DNA of 64,000 bases from Anaerocolumna xylanovorans DSM 12503 (GTDB lineage Bacteria > Bacillota > Clostridia > Lachnospirales > Lachnospiraceae): positions 136,992 to 200,991 of the forward strand of contig NZ_FRFD01000012.1 of assembly GCF_900143645.1 (NCBI RefSeq), given 5' to 3'. The notes beneath the pieces were generated by a model that saw only the letters and a program-made list of their open reading frames with translations, had not been told where the DNA came from and searched no databases. Positions 1 to 7,337 of this stretch are shown here, one piece after another. The position numbers were made by a program, and so were the translations under genes. Every line of letters starts with the position of its first letter. The first letter of the stretch is position 1.

Positions 1-1132
1 CAAGGCAATAACGAAACTGCTCTTTTATTTCCTCCGATTGCAGGAAGCCGCCCAATTCCCTCTGGTAATCAAAGGAAGCCTTCTCAAATAAAGAAAAGAT
101 GCTCTCTGCCGTTAGCGCATCGGGTTCTGTTCTATCCAGTTCTGTGCTTTGGGGTTCCATGTCATCCTGTTCTATCCTATCCGGTTCTGCACTTTGGGCT
201 TCTATGCTGCTATGCTCTGTACTTTCAGGTTCTACAGCATCCTGTTCTATCCTTTCGGGTTCCGGATTTTCAAGTCCTGCGTTTTCTGTCTTTGCACTTT
301 CCGGTTCTTCTTCCCCCTGCTTTTCTTCCGTGACAGGTTCCTCTTTTTTATCTGCTTTTATTATTACCGTTTCTTCCTCTTCACCTGTCTGGGTATCTTC
401 AGGCTCCGCATAGCTGTCTTCGGTATCTTCCTCTTTTTCTTCTTCTGCAAGATACTCGTTTATCTGTTCTCTGATATTTCGATAATCCTTGGTCTTATCA
501 AGTCCCAGCCTCTGCCTTGTTTCATTTTTATCCTTCGCCTTTAAAATGTGCACCGGATCAATCTCTCCGACATAATAGGCTTTTAAGAGCTTGGCCTTTT
601 CTACATAGATACCGTCTCCAAACCAAAGGATAATATCGGAACATTCCCTGACACACTTGTCCTTCATCCCTGCCTTATGGTAAAGCTTGGCAAGTTCATA
701 AGCCCAAACTTCAATATATTCGTATTCCTTTAGCTGCTCTAAAGAATCTATCAGAACATCTGCCGGCTCTCCCTTTAATTTATCTATATAATAGCGGAAT
801 ATAAAACAATAGGAATCATCAGAGGCCGACCTTTTGTATTTCAGAAAGCACTCCTCTGCCTGATCCACATCTCCCCTTTTTATCGAAAGCTCTACCATCT
901 GATAGAGAACACGCCTTGTTTTCGATTTCTCATAAATCCTGTAAAGGAGCTCCATGGCCTCATCATACCGCTCGGTTTCCGTTAACACATCGGCTAAAAT
1001 GCTTAAATCGGTCAAAGACTTTATTCTGCGTAAATCCATGGTGTCAAGGATCTTGACAGCTTTCTGGTATTGTCCTTCATCTGTTAACTTGCGGATTTCT
1101 TCTATTTTTACAATGTTATCATACCGTTCCAT
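1..1132 (-). CDS. TPR-like protein with acidic repeat linker (3' end outside window)
   Basis: An open frame of 377 codons runs off the left edge of the window, so the C-terminus is missing. The start ATG at 1132-1130 follows AAGGAGG at a good distance. Residues 1 to about 230 are helical and look like degenerate TPR repeats (for example ILDTMDLRRIKSLTDLS, then further pairs of helices). About residues 230-345 form a very acidic, Pro/Glu/Ser-rich linker built from degenerate units such as EPERIEQDAVEPEST, EPDRIEQDDMEPQST and ELDRTEPDA. After it a folded region begins (SIFSLFEKASFDYQREL). The family was not recognised. A scaffold or adaptor role is only an inference from the TPR-like half; the missing C-terminus could carry a catalytic domain. 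Confidence 0.8.
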   Translation of the reverse strand, partial: MERYDNIVKIEEIRKLTDEGQYQKAVKILDTMDLRRIKSLTDLSILADVLTETERYDEAMELLYRIYEKSKTRRVLYQMVELSIKRGDVDQAEECFLKYKRSASDDSYCFIFRYYIDKLKGEPADVLIDSLEQLKEYEYIEVWAYELAKLYHKAGMKDKCVRECSDIILWFGDGIYVEKAKLLKAYYVGEIDPVHILKAKDKNETRQRLGLDKTKDYRNIREQINEYLAEEEKEEDTEDSYAEPEDTQTGEEEETVIIKADKKEEPVTEEKQGEEEPESAKTENAGLENPEPERIEQDAVEPESTEHSSIEAQSAEPDRIEQDDMEPQSTELDRTEPDALTAESIFSLFEKASFDYQRELGGFLQSEEIKEQFRYCL

Positions 1133-1267
1133 CGCAGCCTCCTTTTCGCCACCAATACCTCAAATAGTTCTTTTATGGAATCTATCTTACCATTTTCACT
1201 GTATTTATACAAGTTCTTTCCCGCCCTTTGGAGGCGCAATTACCAATCCCTGATTTACATCTGCCGC

Positions 1268-1307
1268 AAAAAAGGGTGCCGCAATCCATAATTTAATTGC
1301 AGCACCC
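1268..1307 (-). terminator. Rho-independent terminator of the XRE/membrane-protein operon
   Basis: On the minus strand the stem GGGTGC-GCAAT pairs with ATTGC-GCACCC around one mismatch and is followed by six T. It lies just after the stop codon at 1327. Confidence 0.8.
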
Positions 1308-1326
1308 GCTTCGTTTGCACTTAGGC

Positions 1327-1785
1327 CTATTCATCATGTTTATCCTTTTCGTTCGCTCTTTTTATTACTGCAACAATCAGGGAAATGAATAACCCTGTTG
1401 CGGATACAATAAATAGTATTAATGCAGAATTATCATTTGAAGCTTCTGGAGCAGAAGAACCCGATAGGCTTTTGAATAACCAAAAAGCAGCTACCACCAG
1501 AACAACGGAAAAGATAACTGCTATAACAGAGGATATTACCGTCTTTTTGCTGTCAGTTCTTGGAGGCAGATAAGCATTTGCCCCTATTATTCTGATAAGA
1601 TATATCCCCATACACGCCATGATAATCACCATAATATTGGAAGGATAGGGAAGCCAGCGGATTCCTCCCCCATAGAGTCCCGAATCCAGTAAAAGGGCGT
1701 AAAACATTAGCATAAACATCTGATTTCCAATGCTGTTACGTTTTTCTTTCTGCATTTCATCCAAGCGGTTTTCATTGATTTTCAT
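1327..1785 (-). CDS. Small four-helix membrane protein (DUF6773-like)
   Basis: A 152-residue protein beginning MKINENRLDEMQKEK. I chose the ATG at 1785 because GGGAGG lies 9 bases upstream; the in-frame ATGs at 1791 and 1794 are too close to it. After a charged N-terminus there are four hydrophobic segments at roughly residues 20-38, 44-62, 80-102 and 122-142, then a Lys/Asp/Glu tail. The sequence resembles the small DUF6773 membrane proteins that commonly follow an XRE repressor in clostridia; that name is from memory. The gene overlaps the end of the upstream XRE gene by 14 bases, so the two are translationally linked. The regulator may sense or control this protein, but no function can be assigned. 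Confidence 0.75.
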   Translation of the reverse strand: MKINENRLDEMQKEKRNSIGNQMFMLMFYALLLDSGLYGGGIRWLPYPSNIMVIIMACMGIYLIRIIGANAYLPPRTDSKKTVISSVIAVIFSVVLVVAAFWLFKSLSGSSAPEASNDNSALILFIVSATGLFISLIVAVIKRANEKDKHDE

Positions 1786-1987
1786 ATTCATCATCCTCCC
1801 AAAAAAGTTGGTCAAGAGTTTTTCCAAGGACCTTGCAAATTGCTATGCACAGATTTATTGAAGGGTTATAATCTCCTTTTTCGATAGCGTTCATTGTCTG
1901 GCGTGCAACTCCAACGGCATCTGCAAGGTCTTTTTGTGTCATGTCTTTTGCCGCTCTGGCAGCTTTTATTCTTAAATTTTTACCCAT
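1772..1987 (-). CDS. XRE-family transcriptional regulator
   Basis: A 71-residue, single-domain Cro/C1-type helix-turn-helix protein: MGKNLRIKAARAAKDMTQ, then KDLADAVGVARQTMNAIEKG as the HTH, then the short tail LGKTLDQLFWEDDE. It belongs to the YozG/YvaO-like short regulators that usually precede a membrane protein. The start at 1987 has GGAGG 8 bases upstream; a longer in-frame form from 2008 has no ribosome site. The last 14 bases overlap the next gene. A consensus promoter lies directly upstream, with a pair of 7-base direct repeats inside its spacer that could be an autoregulatory operator. Confidence 0.9.
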   Translation of the reverse strand: MGKNLRIKAARAAKDMTQKDLADAVGVARQTMNAIEKGDYNPSINLCIAICKVLGKTLDQLFWEDDEYENQ

Positions 1988-2006
1988 TGTTGCTACCTCC
2001 ACCGTC

Positions 2007-2035
2007 ATTGTATCATTAATACATCATTATGTCAA
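2007..2035 (-). promoter_or_regulatory. Sigma-A promoter of the XRE operon with direct repeats in the spacer
   Basis: Minus strand: -35 TTGACA (2030-2035), a 17-base spacer, and -10 TACAAT (2007-2012). The spacer contains TAATGAT twice, 11 bases apart (one helical turn). Transcription would start near position 2000, almost at the ribosome site, giving a very short leader. Confidence 0.75.
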
Positions 2036-2207
2036 ATATATATTACATTTATTTGTATATATATGACTCAATCCAAAATCGGGAAGGTCGCATGGTGGGT
2101 TGAAACACGACTTTCCCAGCCAGGGTATCATTTTTCTAAAATAATTGAGGCTCTAATTATAAAAATAAAATACCTCTTTCTATTCAAGATACAGCAAAGA
2201 AGGATTC

Positions 2208-2243
2208 AAAAAATAGCAGGCCGGCTTGAATCAGCCGGTCTGC
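2208..2243 (-). terminator. Rho-independent terminator after the cNMP-domain gene
   Basis: Minus strand: GCAGACCGGCT and AGCCGGCCTGC form an 11-base stem with one mismatch and a 6-base loop, followed by TATTTTTT. It lies 33 bases after the stop codon at 2276. Confidence 0.85.
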
Positions 2244-2275
2244 CATTAGAAAGTATGATATGTATAAGAAAAAAA

Positions 2276-4615
2276 CTATAGACTCTTATAGAAATCCAGG
2301 GTGTCCTTAAGCTCTTTGATTACTTCTCCCCCGTCTTTTTCCAGGGCACGGTATCTAAGTTCTGTATCCTTAATTTTCTTTATTGTGTTTCTTGCATGCC
2401 GCTCCATTGCTTCGGCAAACAAAGGCATCCCTTTTAGATGCTCACGGATTTCCTTTTTAAAAGGGCAGTAGGTAGCAAGAATTTCACGGGCTATCCTGTT
2501 TAATTTGACAGCTCCGGTAGCCTCTCCCTTTACCCAGCCTTCATAGTCAATTACAAAAATCTCTCTGTAATTATTTCTGCCCTTTTGTATCTGAGCCTTA
2601 ATCTTTTCCCTCATTTCTTCTGAAATGTCTCTATTCTTACGGTAAAACTGTATGTAGTCGGCATATTCAGAGGTCAGGGACTTTTCCTTGATATTATTCC
2701 AGGCATTTCCCTGGATACTTCTGCAAAGCTCCCAGCGGAACTTTCCGCATACCTTAATCAGCATATCATTAAAATTGGCATCCGCAAACATAGGGAATAT
2801 GAAACGCCCTTCTCTGCTCTTTTTCTTTCCTGTAATCTCCTGCCACATAACCCCATGGTAACCCATGACCGGCATCAGAATAATGTCAGGATAAACCGGC
2901 TGCATAAGGTATTCTTTTGCAATGCCCTTTGCCTGGTTTACATATAATATTTCCCTGTGAAAGATGGAGTAGTCAACCTCCAGCAAATTATTCACAGCGG
3001 AATTTATACGCTCAGGCGTTAACAGCATATTCTGAAAACTTTTTACGATACTCTCACCCCAGAGGAAAGGTACGAATGTGCTGAACTGTCCATTTACAAC
3101 CTTGCTGTTATAGCGGAACATATTCTGCATTTCATATTTAACTTTTAAAATAGGATTTGTTAATGCTTCTTTTTCCCCTTCTTCTGTAATTTCCCCTCTC
3201 TTACGGTTGTTTCTTAACCAATCTACATATTCCTGGTCAAATTCGTTTTTGGAGGGTTCCTTTTCTCCTTTATAAATGCAGGTAAGCCAGGTCTTTATAT
3301 CATAAACCTTGCAATGTCCTGTCTGCTTAAGCATCTCATCATCAAGAAAATACAATTCCCTTATCTGGTCAGTAGTTAAGAGCCTTTCGTCCAGAAAGCC
3401 GTACTTTAAGAATAAATCAATTATTTTGGGTGCATTTCCATCTCTGCATGCTTTTAGAAATACGCTCTCGTAAAGCTCGTAAAAATGCTGTGTCAGCTTT
3501 CTTCTAAGAATTCTTATTCTGTCATCTGTTGAGAACTTATCTCTCAAATTAATAAAATCCAACATTCCCTGTGCCATTTCATCCGCCTTTTCGGTATCAT
3601 ACAAGGCGTAAACACATATCTGCTGTAACGCTCCCTGAAGAGTCTCGGTAACTTCCTTTGCTTCATCTTCGGTATACTGAAAATTGTTCTCTACCTGTTC
3701 CTTGCGATTAGAGGATTTGGAGATAAGCATATAGTAGATTTCCTCCATACGCTTTCTGTCAACCTTGCATTTCCTCCCAAGCTTTTCCTCAAAGGTCTTT
3801 TCCAGATAGTTAATACGTTCGACGATAGCGTCTACCACCCTGATTAACTCTCTGTTGTCTCCTCCTGTTTCTTCGATGTTTATCGCAAGAGAAGCATAAC
3901 TTTTATACAGGCAGTTATCCGAATTACTGATAAGACCAAGTAAAAGGCTTTCAAGATAATCTGACATTCTGCTGCATTCGGACAGCATCTGGCTTATAAT
4001 CTCCTGAGTATCTTCCAGTGTATACAGTGCTACAATTTCCCCGTAAGAGCAAAAGCTCTTCCAGGTATCCACGGATATCCTGGCACTTTCTTTGTAATAT
4101 TCCAGTTTTTTATCATCCAGCAGGGTTTCTTCGTTATAAGGCTCAAGTTCCTTTAATGCCGTTATTGGATTGACGGAATATCCCAGCTTGCTGCCAAGCT
4201 CCATATATTTCCCATGGTACTTATCGGCAAATTCATAGATATCCTCTGCCGCATTACGAAGTTGTGAATAAATCTTTTCAATTTCAGCCACATATCTGGA
4301 CAAGGATGCAGACATTAACCCTTTATAATCTTTATTTATTGTAAAAATATCTGCTACTTCTTCCATTCGCTGTACCGGAAAGCTATAGAACAGCACTTCA
4401 TCAAAAGCTTCGTAAGAGCACAGATATCTGCCAAAGCTCAAATCACTTGCCCCGATAAAATTACCGGTACCAAGCACTACTCTGGTTCCCTTGCTTTTGG
4501 CAAGCACTCTTCCCTTTAGAATAATTGCTACCCCTTTAACATGCTCCCCTTCCAGATATATTGTTGTATTCTTATCTACCTGATTTACTGCATTATGATT
4601 AATTACTATTCCCAT
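2276..4615 (-). CDS. Large protein with N-terminal cyclic-nucleotide-binding domain, function unknown
   Basis: A 779-residue soluble protein. Residues about 10-95 look like a cNMP-binding (CAP-like) beta-roll: TIYLEGEHVKGVAIILKG, then VVLGTGNFIGASDL and ALYS-like strands. No HTH domain follows; the rest (100-779) is long, mostly helical and without a recognised catalytic motif. Regions of interest are a mid-helical part rich in Glu/Lys (about 280-400) and a C-terminal part ending VIKELKDTLDFYKSL. The start at 4615 follows GAGGTGA. It is transcribed alone, with its own terminator. Proteins of this shape occur in Lachnospiraceae, but no function is known to me. A signalling or stress-sensing role is an inference from the first domain only. 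Confidence 0.7.
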   Translation of the reverse strand: MGIVINHNAVNQVDKNTTIYLEGEHVKGVAIILKGRVLAKSKGTRVVLGTGNFIGASDLSFGRYLCSYEAFDEVLFYSFPVQRMEEVADIFTINKDYKGLMSASLSRYVAEIEKIYSQLRNAAEDIYEFADKYHGKYMELGSKLGYSVNPITALKELEPYNEETLLDDKKLEYYKESARISVDTWKSFCSYGEIVALYTLEDTQEIISQMLSECSRMSDYLESLLLGLISNSDNCLYKSYASLAINIEETGGDNRELIRVVDAIVERINYLEKTFEEKLGRKCKVDRKRMEEIYYMLISKSSNRKEQVENNFQYTEDEAKEVTETLQGALQQICVYALYDTEKADEMAQGMLDFINLRDKFSTDDRIRILRRKLTQHFYELYESVFLKACRDGNAPKIIDLFLKYGFLDERLLTTDQIRELYFLDDEMLKQTGHCKVYDIKTWLTCIYKGEKEPSKNEFDQEYVDWLRNNRKRGEITEEGEKEALTNPILKVKYEMQNMFRYNSKVVNGQFSTFVPFLWGESIVKSFQNMLLTPERINSAVNNLLEVDYSIFHREILYVNQAKGIAKEYLMQPVYPDIILMPVMGYHGVMWQEITGKKKSREGRFIFPMFADANFNDMLIKVCGKFRWELCRSIQGNAWNNIKEKSLTSEYADYIQFYRKNRDISEEMREKIKAQIQKGRNNYREIFVIDYEGWVKGEATGAVKLNRIAREILATYCPFKKEIREHLKGMPLFAEAMERHARNTIKKIKDTELRYRALEKDGGEVIKELKDTLDFYKSL

Positions 4616-4867
4616 GACTCACCTCAGCAATCTTTTGCGTATAATCTATTATAATCCATAAACCGACAATTCGGAAGATGAATTTTGCATATTTATCGGT
4701 TCCAGGTATAGTAAAAAAGCACCAATATGGGTAAACTTACCGCATCTTTTTGGAAATAGGCCTTTGAAAGCTTCTATCAAGGGCGGAAGGATGGATATAA
4801 AACAACCCGTGGGCATCCTTAACGAAGCATTTTTGATATATAAACTTGGAGAATTCTATAGAAACCA

Positions 4868-4899
4868 GAAAATGCCGTCCACATTTTATGTGACGACAT
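4868..4899 (-). terminator. Likely terminator of the SRP RNA transcript
   Basis: Minus strand: ATGTCGTCACAT and ATGTGGACGGCAT form an imperfect hairpin followed by TTTT. It lies about 30 bases beyond the predicted 3' end of the SRP RNA. Confidence 0.5.
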
Positions 4900-4930
4900 C
4901 TTTACCAGATGATAAAATCTATTATATTAA

Positions 4931-5195
4931 TCCGTGCGTCTTGCTTTGAATGTATACCATAAGCGTTACCCATACAGTTAACTCGGCTCAGGCACCCTCA
5001 CGGCACACAGGAGCTTTCGCTTAGTGCTGCTTCATTCCTGACCTGACACGATTCACGAATTCCTGTTGCGTAAGACCCAAACGTCAACATCACTTATAAG
5101 GGGCTGCCCTACAGTATAACACCCTGGGCAAGACATCACCCCTGCTGTAGCGGATTGCAGGTACAGGGCACCGCTATCTCCCCGGCTGCACGGAA
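4931..5195 (-). ncRNA. ffs: Signal recognition particle RNA (large Gram-positive type, scRNA)
   Basis: This non-coding stretch matches the Bacillus scRNA pattern along its whole length of about 265 bases. The 5' end CCGTGC pairs with GCACGG at the 3' end. The Alu-domain blocks GATAGCGGTGCCCTGTACC and TGCAATCCGC come next, followed by GATGTTGACGTTTGGGTC. The helix-8 S-domain reads CAGGTCAGGAATGAAGCAGC with its GGAA tetraloop, then GTGCCGTGAGGG and GCCTGAGCCGAG. It scaffolds Ffh for co-translational protein targeting to the membrane. It lies just downstream of tadA, the usual Firmicutes neighbour; dnaX, which normally follows, is absent here. Ends are estimated from the terminal pairing. Confidence 0.95.
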
Positions 5196-5222
5196 ATTTT
5201 ATGACATTGTAATTGCTAAGTT

Positions 5223-5251
5223 AGTATACTTTATTTCAGCCGCAAAGTCAA
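5223..5251 (-). promoter_or_regulatory. Promoter of the SRP RNA, overlapping the tadA stop codon
   Basis: Minus strand: -35 TTGACT (5246-5251), a 17-base spacer, and -10 TATACT (5223-5228). The tadA stop TGA (5248-5250) lies inside the -35 box. Transcription from about 5216 would give a precursor some 20 bases longer than the mature 5' end. Confidence 0.8.
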
Positions 5252-5751
5252 GTAACTCCTTCCCTCTCCATCTCTTTTCTTTTTTCCTCTTTTTCTTTTC
5301 TGTTGCGGATTCTAAGGTCAACAAAGAAATCCTGCAATACCTTTTTGCATTCTTCTTCCATGATACCGGTAGTCAGTTCCACCCGATGATTAAATTCCTC
5401 CATCTGAAGGATATTTAGAATTGAACCTGCACATCCTGCTTTTGGATTCATGGCTCCTACGATCACCTCTTTTATTCTGGCCTGAACAATGGCACCCGCA
5501 CACATCTGACAGGGTTCCAGGGTCACATAGAGGGTACAGTCCTCCAGCCGCCAATCCCCCATAGCTTTACTGGCTTTTTGTATGGCAGTAATTTCTGCAT
5601 GGGCAAGAGTGGTTTTTTGGGTGTTTCTCCTATTATAACCTCTCCCGATAATTTTATCCTTATATACAATAACGCAGCCTATGGGTACTTCACCGATTTT
5701 CGCTGCTTTTTTTGCTTCCTTTAAAGCTTCTTTCATATATCTTAAATCCAT
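5248..5751 (-). CDS. tadA: tRNA-specific adenosine deaminase
   Basis: A 167-residue zinc-dependent deaminase that converts A34 to inosine in the anticodon of tRNA-Arg(ACG). The zinc site is complete: His51-Ala-Glu53 (HAEI, with Glu53 as proton shuttle) and Cys81/Cys84 in PCQMC. The C-terminus carries a basic/acidic extension (RNRKEKEEKRKEMEREGVT). The start at 5751 follows GGAAGGA. The gene is immediately upstream of the SRP RNA, as in Bacillus (yaaJ-scr), which supports the assignment over a guanine deaminase. The stop codon is embedded in the SRP RNA promoter. Confidence 0.95.
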   Translation of the reverse strand: MDLRYMKEALKEAKKAAKIGEVPIGCVIVYKDKIIGRGYNRRNTQKTTLAHAEITAIQKASKAMGDWRLEDCTLYVTLEPCQMCAGAIVQARIKEVIVGAMNPKAGCAGSILNILQMEEFNHRVELTTGIMEEECKKVLQDFFVDLRIRNRKEKEEKRKEMEREGVT

Positions 5752-5782
5752 GTTGTTTCCTTCCAGACATATCTTGTTCTTA

Positions 5783-5862
5783 CCTGTTCAGTTATTTAGG
5801 CAGTATCGCAAGCAAACTTGTGATATGCATAGGGCTTAGTGGGATTTAACTGGACGAACAGG
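5783..5862 (+). repeat. Intergenic structured repeat, copy 1 (closed palindrome)
   Basis: The core reads GGCAG-TATCGCAAG-caaa-CTTGTGATA-TGCATAGGGCTTAGTG: the same GCAG-stem-TGCATRGGG layout as the copies near 19.6, 52.6 and 56.7 kb. Outer arms CCTGTTC (5783-5789) and GAACAGG (5856-5862), plus AGTTA/TAACT, close it into one long hairpin. It sits between divergent tadA and the activase at 5963, oriented with the latter. Confidence 0.65.
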
Positions 5863-5880
5863 AATATATTTGCTATTATT

Positions 5881-5899
5881 AATATACCACGGGTATATT
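5881..5899. promoter_or_regulatory. Perfect short inverted repeat upstream of the activase gene
   Basis: AATATACC-acg-GGTATATT is an 8-base perfect stem with a 3-base loop, 64 bases before the start codon at 5963. It may be an operator or a leader hairpin; nothing else identifies it. Confidence 0.35.
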
Positions 5900-5962
5900 C
5901 CCGGAGCAAGCAATTACTTTCATATAACCCGCTGTCTGTACATATATTTAAAAGAGGATGTT

Positions 5963-6658
5963 ATGAGAATACATGGTTTTCAAAAAACTACATTACTTGA
6001 TTATCCCGGACATCTTGCGGCAACAATTTTCCTTGGCGGCTGCAATTTCTTATGTCCCTTTTGTCACAACGCTTCTCTCGTATTATCTCCGGACAGCCTT
6101 CCTGCTATACCGGAAGAAGAGGTCTTAAGTACATTAAAAAAAAGAAAAGGAATCTTAGAAGGCGTGTGTATTACCGGCGGTGAGCCTACTTTAGAAGCTG
6201 ATCTCGCTGATTTTATAAAGAAAATTAAAGACTTGGGGTTTTTGGTAAAGCTGGATACCAACGGAAGCAACCCCATCCTTCTGGAAAAATTGCTATCCCA
6301 AAAACTTCTGGATTATGTAGCAATGGACATCAAGAGCAGCCCTCTGAAATATCCTGCTGCCATTGGAAAAAGCAATTTTCCCTTAAAGAACATATCCGAA
6401 AGCATCAAACTTTTGCTTATGGATAAAGTTGATTATGAATTCCGGACAACAATTATAAAAGAGCTTCATAGTCCTTCGGATCTTATTTTAATCGGGGAAT
6501 GGATTAAGGGTGCAAAAGCCTATTACCTTCAATCCTATAAAGAATCGGAAGATGTGATATCTCCCGGATTTCACAGTTATTCCAAAGAAGAACTTCTTAA
6601 TATGCTTCCTATGCTTCTTCCCTATGCTTTAAAGGTGGAACTTAGGGGAGTTGATTAA
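5963..6658 (+). CDS. Radical SAM activating protein, anaerobic ribonucleotide-reductase-activase family (TIGR02495-like)
   Basis: A 231-residue radical SAM protein. The cluster motif is in GGCNFLCPFCHNA (CxxxCxxC), preceded by the typical opening MRIHGFQKTTLLDYPGH and followed by the SAM-binding GGEPTL. The family (often annotated as NrdG-like, TIGR02495) is longer than true NrdG and usually activates or accompanies anaerobic glycyl-radical or ribonucleotide reductases. I chose the ATG at 5963, seven bases after AGAGG; an open extension upstream to 5870 has no ribosome site. It stands apart from nrdDG (11.4-14 kb), so its partner here is not shown. Function beyond radical SAM activase is inferred. 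Confidence 0.8.
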   Translation: MRIHGFQKTTLLDYPGHLAATIFLGGCNFLCPFCHNASLVLSPDSLPAIPEEEVLSTLKKRKGILEGVCITGGEPTLEADLADFIKKIKDLGFLVKLDTNGSNPILLEKLLSQKLLDYVAMDIKSSPLKYPAAIGKSNFPLKNISESIKLLLMDKVDYEFRTTIIKELHSPSDLILIGEWIKGAKAYYLQSYKESEDVISPGFHSYSKEELLNMLPMLLPYALKVELRGVD

Positions 6659-6705
6659 GAGACCAGCAGTCTTTCACAACTATAATTTGGCATAGGAGAG
6701 TTCAT

Positions 6706-7260
6706 ATGCAGATGAACATTCAAACCGACAGGTTGCAGCTTAGGGTACTGCACCCTAACGAAGCAGATAAAGTTCTAAATTTTTATGCGCAGAACAAAGA
6801 GAATTTTGAACCGTGGGAGCCGGAAAGAGATATAAATTTCTATACTCTTTCTTACCAAAGGCTTTCCTTATCAATCGAATACAATCTGATGCAGCAGTCA
6901 AAGCTTCTTCGCTATTGGGCCTTTTTAAGAAATGATCCTCATACCATTATAGGTTCGGTTAATTTTTATAACATTGTAAAAGGCTCCTATTATACTTGTC
7001 AGATAGGATACAAATTCGACCACCGCTATTTGGGTCAGGGTTATGCCATTGAAGGTATAAGAGAAGCTCTGAAATCCCTTTTCACCGATTATGAAATCCA
7101 TCGGATTGAAGCCAATATTATGCCCTCCAACCTCCGCTCCATCCACCTGGCCAGGAAGCTTGGTTTTCAATATGAAGGACTTGCCATATCCAGTATAAAA
7201 ATCAACCACAAGTGGGAAGACCACGCAAGATATGCTTATATAAATCATGAAATGCAGTAA
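6706..7260 (+). CDS. GNAT-family N-acetyltransferase (RimJ/RimL type)
   Basis: A 184-residue acetyltransferase. It opens with the RimJ/RimL pattern (TDRLQLRVLHPNEADKVLNFY), has WAFLRNDPHTIIGSVNFYNI for strands 2-4, and has an acetyl-CoA loop that reads YLGQGYAIEGI (Q/R-x-x-G-x-G/A variant). It ends with IEANIMPSNLRSIHLARKLGF, typical of the family. The substrate cannot be read: members acetylate ribosomal proteins S5/S18/L12 or small amines. An AGGAG lies before the start at 6706. A gap of 47 bases follows the activase, so the two may share a transcript; a strong hairpin terminator follows. Confidence 0.85.
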   Translation: MQMNIQTDRLQLRVLHPNEADKVLNFYAQNKENFEPWEPERDINFYTLSYQRLSLSIEYNLMQQSKLLRYWAFLRNDPHTIIGSVNFYNIVKGSYYTCQIGYKFDHRYLGQGYAIEGIREALKSLFTDYEIHRIEANIMPSNLRSIHLARKLGFQYEGLAISSIKINHKWEDHARYAYINHEMQ

Positions 7261-7266
7261 AATACC

Positions 7267-7319
7267 ATGATAAAAGCTGCCTGAAACAGCCCTTAGACTG
7301 TTTTGGCAGCTTTTATCAT
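7267..7319. terminator. Bidirectional terminator between convergent genes
   Basis: A 15-base perfect stem (ATGATAAAAGCTGCC with its complement at 7305-7319), with further pairing AAACAG/CTGTTT inside. It ends the acetyltransferase gene on plus and the DUF6128-like gene on minus; the arms supply A/T runs in both directions. Confidence 0.85.
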
Positions 7320-7337
7320 ATCTTCTTTTATATCTTC

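Noticed and set aside
99..544. Plus-strand ORFs rich in Ser or Phe at the left edge
   Set aside because: They are opposite-strand readings of the acidic linker in the real minus-strand gene.
2063..2281. 72-codon plus-strand ORF
   Set aside because: No ribosome site, unusual composition, and it crosses the terminator of the opposite gene.
4764..4949. 61-codon plus-strand ORF
   Set aside because: It overlaps the SRP RNA terminator and 3' end on the other strand and lacks family features.
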